Origin: Chloroflexota bacterium
Lineage (GTDB): Bacteria; Chloroflexota; Anaerolineae; Anaerolineales; Anaerolineaceae
DNA length: 64,000 nucleotides
Reading direction: 5' to 3'
Assembly: GCA_009773005.1 (NCBI GenBank)
Contig: WOUT01000008.1
Coordinates: 1 to 64,000 of the forward strand
In this document: piece after piece, positions 17,566 through 25,779 of the stretch
Layout of the letters: each line of letters opens with the position of its first letter
How positions within the stretch are numbered: the first letter of the stretch is position 1
Translations under genes and position numbers: made by a program
Notes under the pieces: model-generated
What the model was told of the DNA's origin: nothing
Database searches by the model: none
Seen by the model: only the letters and a program-made list of their open reading frames with translations

Positions 17566-17790
17566 TTATCCCCGTATTAAAACGGCCGACATTGTGAGAA
17601 TAAAGAAGACGACACTCAACACGATCGTGATCCAAAATAATGTCTTTTCGATCCCACGTCGTGCAGAAAACACTCCACCGCTATCGCCTCCGGTTAGACC
17701 GCCCAAACCAACTCCCTTGTTTTGAAGGATAACACTGGCGATAAGAGCCAAAGAAGTTATAATTAGGGCGATATCAATATATAGTCTCAA
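17566..17790 (-). CDS. secG: Preprotein translocase subunit SecG
   Basis: 74 residues from a TTG at 17790, chosen because AGGAGG lies six bases upstream and the resulting length is typical for SecG. Two membrane helices flank the conserved loop (SVILQNKGVGLGGLTGGDSG), and a basic GIEKTLFW segment precedes the second helix. SecG is the small accessory subunit of the SecYEG channel. It is a single gene with its own strong promoter. Confidence 0.93.
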   Translation of the reverse strand: MRLYIDIALIITSLALIASVILQNKGVGLGGLTGGDSGGVFSARRGIEKTLFWITIVLSVVFFILTMSAVLIRG

Positions 17791-17821
17791 AGTAAGCCTC
17801 CTGAAATTTTGAACACCGAAA

Positions 17822-17851
17822 ATTATACCGTTCATAACCTAAAAAAGTCAA
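17822..17851 (-). promoter_or_regulatory. secG promoter
   Basis: On the minus strand TTGACT (17851-17846), an 18-base spacer and TATAAT (17827-17822) form a near-consensus sigma-70 type promoter about 25 bases before the SecG ribosome site. The -35 element abuts the divergent PHP gene, which starts at 17856. Confidence 0.8.
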
Positions 17852-17855
17852 CCTA

Positions 17856-18941
17856 ATGAAAGAACTCGTTTGCAATCTTCATATTCATTCAACATATTCT
17901 GATGGTACCGGAAATTATCAAACAATTGCAAATGCTGCCCTAAAAAATAGCGTGGACGTCATTATCATCACCGATCACAATATCTTAGTGAAGGGTGTCG
18001 AGGGCTATCGAAGCGGCTTTGGCAAACAGGTGCTCATGTTGACGGGTGAAGAAGTTCATGACCAAAGCAAAGACCCACAAATAAACCACATGCTTGTGCT
18101 CGGAGCGAACAAAGAAGTAGCCGCTTTTGCATATGACCCACAACTGCTGATCGGCGAAGTTGAAAAAGCAGGCGGGCTCACTTTCCTTGCCCATCCGTTC
18201 GAATTTGCTCTCCCCCTTTTTCGCGAAACCGCTATTTCCTGGGAATCCTGGGATGTGGAGGGTTTCACTGGTTTGGAACTTTGGAATGGATTGAGCGAGT
18301 TGAAAACGGTTGTTCACACTCTCGCAGATGCTCTTTATTACGGATTCATGCCTGAACTGATGGCTCATGCTCCATTAAAGCAAACCCTTGCTAAATGGGA
18401 TGAGTTATTGAAAAGTGGTAAACGGATGGTTGCAGTTGGTGGTTCAGACGCGCATTCACTTCACTTTCGGAGAGGCCTATTCAAGAAAACGATTTTTCCG
18501 TATGCTTATCACTTTTCGGCGATTAATAACCACTTACTGGTTCCTGAATTTCTTACAGGTGACCTGGAGCATGACAAGTCTATTATCTATCAAGCCCTGC
18601 GTACCGGGTCGTCGTTTGTGGGGTATGACCTGGCAGCTTCTACTAAGGGTTTCTCTTTTACCATCGAGAATGAATCAGCACTATACAGCATGGGTGATTC
18701 AGTAGACATTACTGGCGGAGCAACTATAAGAATTCTACTGCCGCAGTTTGCCAACATTCGCTTAATCCACAACGGTAATGTAATTCATGAACAAAACAGG
18801 ATTGACCGCTTGATCTATACGATCTCGGAACCTGGGACCTATCGAGTTGAATGTTCAATCCACTTCATGGGTAAAAAGCGGGGCTGGATCTATAGCAACC
18901 CAATATATACTTTTAATTCAAAAATGCGGAAATTAATTTGA
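17856..18941 (+). CDS. PHP-domain metal-dependent phosphoesterase-like protein
   Basis: 361 residues. The N-terminal PHP domain shows the metal motifs NLHIHSTYSDGTG (HxH), IIITDHN, LAHPFEF and the late GGSDAHS. The last about 90 residues form an added beta domain (ATIRILLPQFANIRLIHNG) seen in PHP proteins of this type. PHP proteins include phosphatases and nucleases; the substrate here is unknown. There is little room for a ribosome site (AAGTCAACCTA), so translation may be weak or non-canonical. Confidence 0.9.
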   Translation: MKELVCNLHIHSTYSDGTGNYQTIANAALKNSVDVIIITDHNILVKGVEGYRSGFGKQVLMLTGEEVHDQSKDPQINHMLVLGANKEVAAFAYDPQLLIGEVEKAGGLTFLAHPFEFALPLFRETAISWESWDVEGFTGLELWNGLSELKTVVHTLADALYYGFMPELMAHAPLKQTLAKWDELLKSGKRMVAVGGSDAHSLHFRRGLFKKTIFPYAYHFSAINNHLLVPEFLTGDLEHDKSIIYQALRTGSSFVGYDLAASTKGFSFTIENESALYSMGDSVDITGGATIRILLPQFANIRLIHNGNVIHEQNRIDRLIYTISEPGTYRVECSIHFMGKKRGWIYSNPIYTFNSKMRKLI

Positions 18942-19426
18942 CCTCTAATAATGTAACGCGTTTCCTTGATTCTAAAAAGGTTAAGTACTCTGCTTTCGAG
19001 CTTCCTCCAGAAAAACTTGGGGCGGAAGAGACTGCATTGTTATTAAACATCCCGGTTGAGCAGATTTTCAAAACCATTGTGATTGTCAGACAAAAAGGAA
19101 AACCGCTGCTTTGTTTGATCCCTGGAAACAGTGAGGTTGACCTGAAAGCAGTTGCACATTGTATTGGTGAAAAAAAGGTTAGTGTTCCAACCCAAAATGA
19201 AGCGGAAAAACTTACCGGCCTGCAGGCTGGAGGCATCTCTCCTCTCGCATTGATCAATAAAGGATTTTCAGTCATTATTGATAGCTCTGCATCGCATTTT
19301 GAAGCGGTCCATATTTCTGGCGGTCAAAGAGGATTAATTATCCGTATGCGACCCAACGATCTGCAAATTCTCTCGAAAGCAAAGTATGCGTCCATTGCCC
19401 GAAAAGAGTCTGAAACTGATGTGTAA
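18938..19426 (+). CDS. YbaK/EbsC-type aminoacyl-tRNA deacylase
   Basis: 162 residues starting at a TTG (18938) that overlaps the PHP stop by four bases. The YbaK/ProRS-INS fold is recognisable: AEETALLLNIPVEQIFKTIV, the catalytic-site Lys region, CLIPGNSEVDLK, and GGISPLALINKGFSVIID with GGQRGLII. The family clears mischarged Cys-tRNA(Pro) or related tRNAs in trans; which specificity applies cannot be read here. A co-transcribed PHP gene is a context clue only. Confidence 0.92.
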   Translation: MTSNNVTRFLDSKKVKYSAFELPPEKLGAEETALLLNIPVEQIFKTIVIVRQKGKPLLCLIPGNSEVDLKAVAHCIGEKKVSVPTQNEAEKLTGLQAGGISPLALINKGFSVIIDSSASHFEAVHISGGQRGLIIRMRPNDLQILSKAKYASIARKESETDV

Positions 19427-19466
19427 ACTAACCATAACTTTAACCGCAAATATGTCTCTCCTTGGT

Positions 19467-19472
19467 TATAAT
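19467..19472 (+). promoter_or_regulatory. -10 element placed for a leaderless transcript of the first FHA gene
   Basis: TATAAT ends seven bases before the ATG at 19480, so transcription should begin at or next to the start codon. AGGA is only one base from the ATG, too close to act as a ribosome site. The -35 region is weak. Confidence 0.5.
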
Positions 19473-19479
19473 TCAGGAT

Positions 19480-20265
19480 ATGAATCGTCTTGATCAAATC
19501 GAAAACCGAATCAGGGAAATTGTCGAAAAAAGCTCTGGCTTCTTTGCATGGAATGATGAGCAAGCTGTTCTTGTGCACCATCTATGTGAATCAATTCAGA
19601 ATTATCTTCTTGATGAAAACAATACCATCGATGACTCTCCGTCAGTGTTTCAAGTTTACATGCATCCGAGTGACACAAAGTTATGGAAACAACAACCGGA
19701 TTGGCAGGACGCGATGGCTAACGTCTTCGCAGAGACTATGTCGGAATTTTGCTACAAACTGGATAGTGTCCCCGAGTTAACATTAACAGCCAAGAACTCA
19801 TTGAAACAAGGGGAGATCCGGATCACAGCCCTCAAAAAATTGTCTGCAAATGAAAAAACTGGCGCAGTCAACTATCCAAACCCTCCTCAGCCGGTGAAAA
19901 CGGATGGTGAAAAGTATCATAGCGCCAAGCTATTATTTAACGATAATAAGTTGATCCCTTTAAAAAAAGCCGTTGTAAATCTTGGCAGACGCAGCACGAA
20001 TGATATTGTGATCAATGATCTGCGTATTTCCAGAACTCATGCTCAGATTCGAATAGCCCGTGACGGTTATATGATTTTCGATGTCGACTCAACCGGTGGA
20101 ACATTTATCAATGGAGAAAGAGTCACAAACCATTTACTGCGTTCCGGTGATGTGATTTCTCTTGCTGGATATACGATGATTTACACAGATGAAAATAACC
20201 ATGAATTTGATACTGAGCGAGGGAGCACTGCCGAGATTTCGAATACGAATGGGTTGAGAGAGTAA
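19480..20265 (+). CDS. FhaA-like protein: DUF3662-type N-terminus plus FHA domain
   Basis: 261 residues. The N-terminal about 125 residues follow the FhaA N-domain layout (MNRLDQIENRIREIVEKS, later HPSDTKLWKQQPDWQDAM). A C-terminal FHA domain (about 150-245) carries LGRRSTNDIVINDLRISRTH and STGGTFINGERV, the Gly-Arg, Ser and His residues that bind phosphothreonine. In Actinobacteria FhaA docks phosphorylated cell-wall proteins. The ATG is taken from relatives and from the -10 at 19467. It precedes a second FHA gene by one base. Confidence 0.9.
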   Translation: MNRLDQIENRIREIVEKSSGFFAWNDEQAVLVHHLCESIQNYLLDENNTIDDSPSVFQVYMHPSDTKLWKQQPDWQDAMANVFAETMSEFCYKLDSVPELTLTAKNSLKQGEIRITALKKLSANEKTGAVNYPNPPQPVKTDGEKYHSAKLLFNDNKLIPLKKAVVNLGRRSTNDIVINDLRISRTHAQIRIARDGYMIFDVDSTGGTFINGERVTNHLLRSGDVISLAGYTMIYTDENNHEFDTERGSTAEISNTNGLRE

Positions 20266-20266
20266 G

Positions 20267-20698
20267 ATGCTGTCGATTTTCGTTCTACTCTTAAGAATCT
20301 TTCTCATGATCGTGCTTTTTTCCTTCCTAGTGTGGACGATATATACTTTATGGAGAGACTTAAAAATCCAGAGCCAGATCCTCCTGACAAAAAAAATCCC
20401 CATTATTTCGCTTTATTCTGAAAGCGATCCTTCTTTAGAAAAAGTTACCTTCTCAAAAGCCGAGGTCTCTATCGGCAGGGATGATTCGTGCGACATTCCG
20501 CTCACTGAAGAAACCATATCCAATCGTCATGCCCGCTTAACCTACCGGCATATGCATTGGTGGGTTGAAGACCTTCTTTCAACAAATGGGACCTATTTAA
20601 ACGATGAGAGGGTAGAAACGCCGACCATTCTCATCACAGGCGACGAGTTGCGGATTGGTAAAACCATCCTGGTAATCGATATTCAACCAGTAGAATGA
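20267..20698 (+). CDS. FhaB/FipA-like membrane FHA protein
   Basis: 143 residues with one N-terminal membrane helix (about 5-28), a short linker and a cytoplasmic FHA domain (about 58-140): IGRDDSCDIPLTEETISNRH and STNGTYLNDERV contain the phosphothreonine-binding residues. This is the FhaB (FipA) arrangement. The pair FhaA-FhaB before a rodA/pbpA gene is the order of the actinobacterial pknB locus, although the phosphatase and kinases are not here. Confidence 0.9.
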   Translation: MLSIFVLLLRIFLMIVLFSFLVWTIYTLWRDLKIQSQILLTKKIPIISLYSESDPSLEKVTFSKAEVSIGRDDSCDIPLTEETISNRHARLTYRHMHWWVEDLLSTNGTYLNDERVETPTILITGDELRIGKTILVIDIQPVE

Positions 20699-20714
20699 TC
20701 ATTTGGAGAGAAAA

Positions 20715-21581
20715 ATGGATAACAAGCCGATTCTAGGTGTCATTGGTGGTTCAGGTTTATATGATTTTCCGGCTTTGACTGACATTGAAACAATCTTCCC
20801 GGAAACGCCTTTTGGAAAACCCAGCGCACCAATTACGATTGGTTCGCTCGTCGGAAAGAGGGTTGCGTTTTTGGCCCGCCATGGCGTCGGGCATACACTT
20901 ACTCCCACGGAAGTAAATTATCGCGCCAATATATATGCGTTAAAATCTTTAGGCATTGACCGGATTGTGAGTATTAGCGCTTGTGGATCGTTGCGAGAAG
21001 ATTTTGCACCAGGTCATATTGTGATTCCCTCTCAATTATTTGATTTCACACATCAACGCAAACGGTCTTTTTTTGAAAATGGGATGGTTGTACATGTAGG
21101 TGCAGCAGATCCTTTTTGCCAAAACCTGTCGAATTCTCTTTATCAAATAGTAACTTCCACTGGCGCTACTGCTCATATGGGGGGTTCCCTAATAACCATC
21201 GAAGGACCAAGATTTTCAACAAAAGCAGAGTCCAACACCTACCGGACGTGGGGAATGGCGATCATCGGAATGACCACTTCTCCAGAAGCGTTTTTAGCTA
21301 GGGAAGCAGAAATGTGCTACGCAGTAATGGCGCATGTGACTGATTATGATGTGTGGCACCAAAGCGAAGCTGCTGTTAGTGTCGATATGGTAATCAAAAC
21401 ACTTCAAAAGAATACTGAAATTGCTCAAAAATCGATCCTCGAACTCGTCTCACAATTTTGTGAGCCAGAACCATGCGCTTGTTACCACGCTTTGGAAAAT
21501 GCGATCATTACAAAACTTGAGTCCATTTCTGACGAAACCAAGAAGAAACTAAGCCTATTGGTGAAAAAATATTTGCCTTGA
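20715..21581 (+). CDS. mtnP: S-methyl-5'-thioadenosine phosphorylase
   Basis: 288 residues from ATG 20715 (GGAGAG four bases upstream). The family hallmarks are GVIGGSGLYDF, FLARHGVGHTLTPTEVNYRA, ISACGSL, TIEGPRFSTKAES and MTTSPEAFLAREAEMCYA with the purine-binding Asp region HVTDYDVW. It cleaves methylthioadenosine with phosphate to adenine and methylthioribose 1-phosphate for methionine salvage. It lies between fhaB-like and rodA-like genes where the PstP phosphatase gene sits in Actinobacteria, and its stop overlaps the next start. Confidence 0.95.
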   Translation: MDNKPILGVIGGSGLYDFPALTDIETIFPETPFGKPSAPITIGSLVGKRVAFLARHGVGHTLTPTEVNYRANIYALKSLGIDRIVSISACGSLREDFAPGHIVIPSQLFDFTHQRKRSFFENGMVVHVGAADPFCQNLSNSLYQIVTSTGATAHMGGSLITIEGPRFSTKAESNTYRTWGMAIIGMTTSPEAFLAREAEMCYAVMAHVTDYDVWHQSEAAVSVDMVIKTLQKNTEIAQKSILELVSQFCEPEPCACYHALENAIITKLESISDETKKKLSLLVKKYLP

Positions 21582-24199
21582 GCTTTCCCTTTTCATCCAC
21601 TCGCTCTCCAAAAGAATTGATCCAAAGCCGCCTTATGAATCTGGCAGCAGTATTTCTGTTCGTTGGATGCGTAATCCTCACATTTGCACCCGCAGTTAGA
21701 TTTCACACCTGGCAGGTGGAATATCGTTGGCAGCAATGGGTTGGTTTTGTTGTTTGGCTATTCGGGTTCTCATTCGTTTACCGCCAAGCCAACCGTTTTC
21801 TTCCAGACCGGGACCCTTATTTACTCCCCATCATTAGTCTAATGGTCGGGTGGGGGCTGCTGACAATTTTTCGTCTTGATCCGGTTTTTGGTTACAGACA
21901 AACCATATGGCTTTCAATTTGTTTAGCAGGTTTTATTATCGGTTTACGCATACCAGGTTTATTGTCGATTTTACGACGTTATAAATACATCTGGCTAACA
22001 CTCGGATTATTGCTAACCCTGTTTACCTTTTTCTACGGCACATATCCTGGTGGAAAAGGACCGAATCTCTGGCTGGGATGTTGTGGAATCTACCTGCAGC
22101 CCTCAGAATTTTTGAAATTCTTGTTGATCATTTACCTGGCTGCTTACCTGGCTGACAGTCTTCCATCAAAATTTCGCCTGATTCGACTGCTGACTCCCAC
22201 TCTTTTAGTCGCCGGCTCAGCCCTTTTGATCCTGATTGCACAACGTGATCTGGGTACTGCTTTCCTTTTTATTGCTCTCTACGCAGTTGTGATCTATCTG
22301 GCGTCAGGCAAGCGAAGAGTCTTGTTATTCAGTTTTATAACGGTTCTTTGCGCTCTGATTGCAGGTTATCTAATTTTTGATGTCATTCAATTGAGGATTG
22401 AAGCCTGGTTAAATCCTTGGCTAGATCCTAATGGACGCTCTTTTCAAATTGTTCAATCCATCATCTCCGTAGCCAACGGAGGTATTTTTGGAAGAGGGAT
22501 CGGACTTGGCAGTCCAGGGGTCATTCCAATAGCGCACTCTGATTTCATCTTCCCTTCCATCGTTGAAGAAACAGGTCTTTTTGGTGCAGTTGCGCTAGTC
22601 ATTTTATATGCATTTTTCACAATTCGCGGATTTTCTGTCTCACTTCACGCACCTAATCAGTTTCAACGATTTCTGGCAGCCGGCATTACAGCATTTATCA
22701 TCACTCAATCCATTCTTATTATGGGTGGAACAATTCGTTTATTACCGCTCACTGGGGTTACCCTTCCCTTTATCTCATATGGTGGATCTTCGCTCGTTAC
22801 CTCATTCTTTTCTGCCATGCTATTAATGATCATAAGCAATCAAGCGGAAGATCAGCCAGCAGTTATTTACCAATCCAAACCATATCTGTTTATTGGCACT
22901 GTATTCCTCGCAGGTCTTGTCACAATCGTTGTGCTAACCACCTGGTGGATTGTTGTCCGTGCAGATGGCTTATTAGCAAGAAATGATAATCCGCGTCGGT
23001 TTATTTCTGATCAATACGTCCAGCGCGGTAAGATTCTGGACCGCAACAATAAAATTCTTGCTGAGACGCTTGGCGAACCCGGCAACTACACCCGGGTCCT
23101 CCATTATCCTCCTTTGAGTGCGGTGGTAGGGTACTCAAACTCAAATTACGGTCAAGGTGGTTTGGAAGCCAGCATGGATGCGGTTCTCCGCGGTGTTCAA
23201 GGTAATTCTTTGTTTACCATCTTTTCGACTCGCCTTTTAGCCGCACAGTACCCAGTTGGATTGGATATACGGTTAAGTCTAGATCTGCAACTACAGCAAA
23301 TTGCAGATTCACTAATGCAGACAAAAAAAGGTGGATTGGTCTTGTTGAATGCCGAAACCGGTGAAGTGCTCGTTATGTCCACTGCTCCGTCTTTTGACTC
23401 GAATTCTCTACAAACAAATTGGGAGACCTGGAAAGCATCTGATGACTCACCATTGTTAAATCGCGTTACACAAGGGCAGTACCCACCGGGAGCAGCCACA
23501 GGTGGGTTGGTTCTCGCACAAATGCTGGCGCGGGCAACCTTGCCAGTTTCGATTCCATCCGCGAACTGGTCAGTCAGTCAAAATGAGTCTGATTATTGCG
23601 CTGTATTTCCTGGCGCCAATCCGACTTGGGAAAAACTGATCTCTTCAGGGTGTACCGCTGCATTGACTATGATTAATAAATCCATTCAACCCACTGAGAT
23701 GTTTAGTTTCTATCAACAAATCGGGTTCTTTGATCAACCGGATATTCCAGTGGAGAGTGTGGAACTAGTTACTCAAAAGTTTGTGGAAACCTATAATAGT
23801 CTTTTTACTGGCGGATCTGATCTATTAGTCTCTCCGTTACAGGTGGCAGTGGCAGCCGCTTCCCTTTCAAATGGCGGAATGATCGTATCTCCACAAATTG
23901 CAACCGCATATTTATCGCCAAATGATGTATGGTTGTTGTTTCCTGCAAAAAACGCTCCGCTTCAATTGACCGCCACCAACTCAGACGCTGCGGCAGCGTT
24001 GCTGAGTAGTGGAACATTTCCGGGTTGGGAGATTCTGGCAGTCGCTAAAACAGAGTCCGGAAAGGTGGATTGGTATGTAGCAGGGACGCCTCCTGAATGG
24101 CAAGGTACCCCATTAACAATTGTTGTGGCACTCGAAAATTCAACGCCAAGAGCAGCTCAAAATATCGGTAGACAAGTATTTAATGCCGCGATTAATTAA
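21578..24199 (+). CDS. RodA/FtsW (SEDS) - class B PBP fusion with a degenerate transpeptidase domain
   Basis: 873 residues, starting at a TTG overlapping the mtnP stop. Residues about 15-470 are a SEDS glycosyltransferase with about ten membrane helices and intact hallmark segments (LQPSEFLKFLLIIYLA, AQRDLGTAFLF, HSDFIFPSIVEETG, PFISYGGSS). An eleventh helix (about 445-465) leads to a PBP pedestal (QRGKILDRNNKILAE, GLEASMDAVLRG) and a transpeptidase-like domain. The catalytic SxxK site PPGSxxK reads PPGAATGG (A639 and G642 replace Ser and Lys), the SxN region lacks its Asn, and KTG reads KTESG. The PBP part should not bind penicillin and may only activate the SEDS part. Confidence 0.9.
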   Translation: MSFPFSSTRSPKELIQSRLMNLAAVFLFVGCVILTFAPAVRFHTWQVEYRWQQWVGFVVWLFGFSFVYRQANRFLPDRDPYLLPIISLMVGWGLLTIFRLDPVFGYRQTIWLSICLAGFIIGLRIPGLLSILRRYKYIWLTLGLLLTLFTFFYGTYPGGKGPNLWLGCCGIYLQPSEFLKFLLIIYLAAYLADSLPSKFRLIRLLTPTLLVAGSALLILIAQRDLGTAFLFIALYAVVIYLASGKRRVLLFSFITVLCALIAGYLIFDVIQLRIEAWLNPWLDPNGRSFQIVQSIISVANGGIFGRGIGLGSPGVIPIAHSDFIFPSIVEETGLFGAVALVILYAFFTIRGFSVSLHAPNQFQRFLAAGITAFIITQSILIMGGTIRLLPLTGVTLPFISYGGSSLVTSFFSAMLLMIISNQAEDQPAVIYQSKPYLFIGTVFLAGLVTIVVLTTWWIVVRADGLLARNDNPRRFISDQYVQRGKILDRNNKILAETLGEPGNYTRVLHYPPLSAVVGYSNSNYGQGGLEASMDAVLRGVQGNSLFTIFSTRLLAAQYPVGLDIRLSLDLQLQQIADSLMQTKKGGLVLLNAETGEVLVMSTAPSFDSNSLQTNWETWKASDDSPLLNRVTQGQYPPGAATGGLVLAQMLARATLPVSIPSANWSVSQNESDYCAVFPGANPTWEKLISSGCTAALTMINKSIQPTEMFSFYQQIGFFDQPDIPVESVELVTQKFVETYNSLFTGGSDLLVSPLQVAVAAASLSNGGMIVSPQIATAYLSPNDVWLLFPAKNAPLQLTATNSDAAAALLSSGTFPGWEILAVAKTESGKVDWYVAGTPPEWQGTPLTIVVALENSTPRAAQNIGRQVFNAAIN

Positions 24200-24204
24200 C
24201 ACAA

Positions 24205-24238
24205 TAAAAAAAGACCGCGCGTCTGATTTCGCGCGATC
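24205..24238 (-). terminator. tyrS terminator
   Basis: GACCGCGCG (24213-24221) and CGCGCGATC (24230-24238) form a G+C-rich hairpin with one mismatch and an 8-base loop. The A tract at 24205-24212 gives a U tract on the minus strand. It lies directly after the tyrS stop and also in front of the convergent SEDS gene end. Confidence 0.85.
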
Positions 24239-24249
24239 CTATCTTCTTG

Positions 24250-25461
24250 TTACACAAGTTTCAGAAAGTGCCGTTTTCCAACTTGCAAAACACCCGGTGC
24301 TATCAACAAGAATCCCTCCTTTTCAACCACTGCACCCTCGTATTTCACTCCTTTTTGATCGATCAGACGTCTTGCTTCGGTTTTACTTTTTGCCAATTCT
24401 GCGGCTAGCATAACCTCCACAACAGATTGACCGGTAGTTAACTTATAAATTGGAATATCCTCAGGGATGCCGCCTTTTTGGAAGGTTTCTACAAATACAT
24501 TTTGCGCTTCTTCAGCCTGCGAGTTATCATAAAAAGCGCTGACTATTTCCTGCGCCAATCGCATTTTGGCGTCACGCGGGTGCATTGATCCATTCTTTAC
24601 TCCAGCTTCGATCTCGGCAATCTCAGGTGGAGTCAGCCTCGTGACAAGCCGGAAGAACTGTCCCATTGCAGTATCAGGAATGCTCATCACTTTGCCGTAC
24701 ATGTCATTCGCATCGGTATTGATGGGGATATGATTCGCCAAAGATTTGCTCATCTTTACAACACCGTCGGTACCTGGCAGGATACCGAGAATGATCGCGA
24801 TGTTTGGCTGGGCGCCCAGTCCAACCATGATCTTGCGAGCAGCGGTCATGATGTTGAACAATTGGTCGGTTCCACCAATTTGCACATCCGCTTTCAACAT
24901 ATATGCATCGTAACCTTGCATAATGGAGTAAAAGGTTTCGTGCAAATAGATCGCGTCTCCTTTTTCCCAGCGAAGCTTAAAATTTTCCCGCGTCAAGAAT
25001 TGTTGCAAAGTGAAATTGGATGCTAACTTTATTAGCGCCTCAAAGCTGAGTTCCGAAAGCCATTCCGCATTATAGCGAATGCTGGTTTTTTCCGGCTCAA
25101 GAATTCGGAAAGCTTGTTCAGCATACGTCTGCGCATTCTTTGCCACTTCGTCATGCGTGAGTTGAGGTCGAAGAACATCCTTGTCTGAAGGGTCACCGAT
25201 CAAGGAAGTGTAATTGCCGATCACAAAAGTAACATCATGTCCCAACTCCTGAAACTGGCGCAGTTTTCGCATTGGAACGGTGTGACCGAGATGTAGATCT
25301 GCTTTCCGTGGATCAAAGCCGCAATAAACACGCAGAGGTCTTCCTTCCTTTTGGCAGGAAATTAAGCGAGCACGCAGCTCGTCTGCCATATTTTGTCTTA
25401 GTTTGTCGTCGCCGTATTCAGTGCCCTGCATCAAATACTCGACCTGTTCATTGATAATCAT
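24250..25461 (-). CDS. tyrS: Tyrosyl-tRNA synthetase
   Basis: 403 residues, class I synthetase with HLGH (57-60) and KMSKS (236-240). The canonical KMSKS rather than KFGKT places it in the TyrZ-like (type 2) group of bacterial TyrRS. Tyr-binding segments QGYDAYMLKADVQIGGTDQL are intact. An S4 RNA-binding domain occupies the last about 65 residues (ELAKSKTEARRLIDQKGV). The start has GGAGG five bases upstream. No T-box is visible in its leader, unlike ileS. Confidence 0.96.
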   Translation of the reverse strand: MIINEQVEYLMQGTEYGDDKLRQNMADELRARLISCQKEGRPLRVYCGFDPRKADLHLGHTVPMRKLRQFQELGHDVTFVIGNYTSLIGDPSDKDVLRPQLTHDEVAKNAQTYAEQAFRILEPEKTSIRYNAEWLSELSFEALIKLASNFTLQQFLTRENFKLRWEKGDAIYLHETFYSIMQGYDAYMLKADVQIGGTDQLFNIMTAARKIMVGLGAQPNIAIILGILPGTDGVVKMSKSLANHIPINTDANDMYGKVMSIPDTAMGQFFRLVTRLTPPEIAEIEAGVKNGSMHPRDAKMRLAQEIVSAFYDNSQAEEAQNVFVETFQKGGIPEDIPIYKLTTGQSVVEVMLAAELAKSKTEARRLIDQKGVKYEGAVVEKEGFLLIAPGVLQVGKRHFLKLV

Positions 25462-25498
25462 TGCGGCCTCCTTTTTAAGATATTAACAATAAGCCTAG

Positions 25499-25529
25499 AT
25501 TATACCAGCGCTTCATCAAGCTTATTCAA
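25499..25529 (-). promoter_or_regulatory. Probable tyrS promoter
   Basis: TATAAT (25504-25499, minus) is preceded by TTGAAT (25529-25524) with a long 19-base spacer. It would give a leader of about 30 bases before the tyrS ATG. Confidence 0.5.
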
Positions 25530-25558
25530 AATTTTATTCATTTATCAGGTTTTCCAGT

Positions 25559-25633
25559 GCCGTTTAAGCATCTCACTGCATGATTACTGGATTAGAGGAT
25601 GACTGGTTTGGCTGCCCAGAACGGCGAGTGAGG
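25559..25633. other. Nested complementary segments in the tyrS-HNH intergenic region
   Basis: The gap 25462-25779 is about 318 bases long. Within it GCCGTT (25559-25564) is complementary to AACGGC (25620-25625), and CTCACT (25572-25577) to AGTGAG (25627-25632). The two pairs interleave, so they could form a pseudoknot or alternative hairpins. No known riboswitch consensus was recognised. A T6 run follows at 25651-25656. This may be chance. Confidence 0.25.
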
Positions 25634-25644
25634 ACACTAACTTA

Positions 25645-25719
25645 TTACCCTTTTTTGGAGTTTTGTCCAACCATCTCAACGCTAATTAATCCCCATCCGC
25701 CTAAAACGACTATGCGCAT
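25645..25719 (-). pseudogene. Possible N-terminal remnant of a Rossmann-fold dehydrogenase gene
   Basis: A 24-codon ORF begins MRIVVLGGWGLISVEMV, which looks like the first strand and glycine loop of a saccharopine-dehydrogenase-like NAD(P)-binding protein, then stops. AAGGAATTG about eight bases before the ATG resembles a preserved ribosome site. No continuation was found in other frames downstream. It could be the stub left by a deletion, or a chance ORF. Confidence 0.35.
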
Positions 25720-25759
25720 ATTTTCAATTCCTTGTATTTTCGCTTTTCCAGACTTGCGC

Positions 25760-25765
25760 TATAAT
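25760..25765 (+). promoter_or_regulatory. -10 element of the HNH gene
   Basis: TATAAT ends 14 bases before the ATG at 25780, implying a leader of about eight bases without a ribosome site. No good -35 is seen. Confidence 0.45.
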
Positions 25766-25779
25766 TCATTAATTATTAT

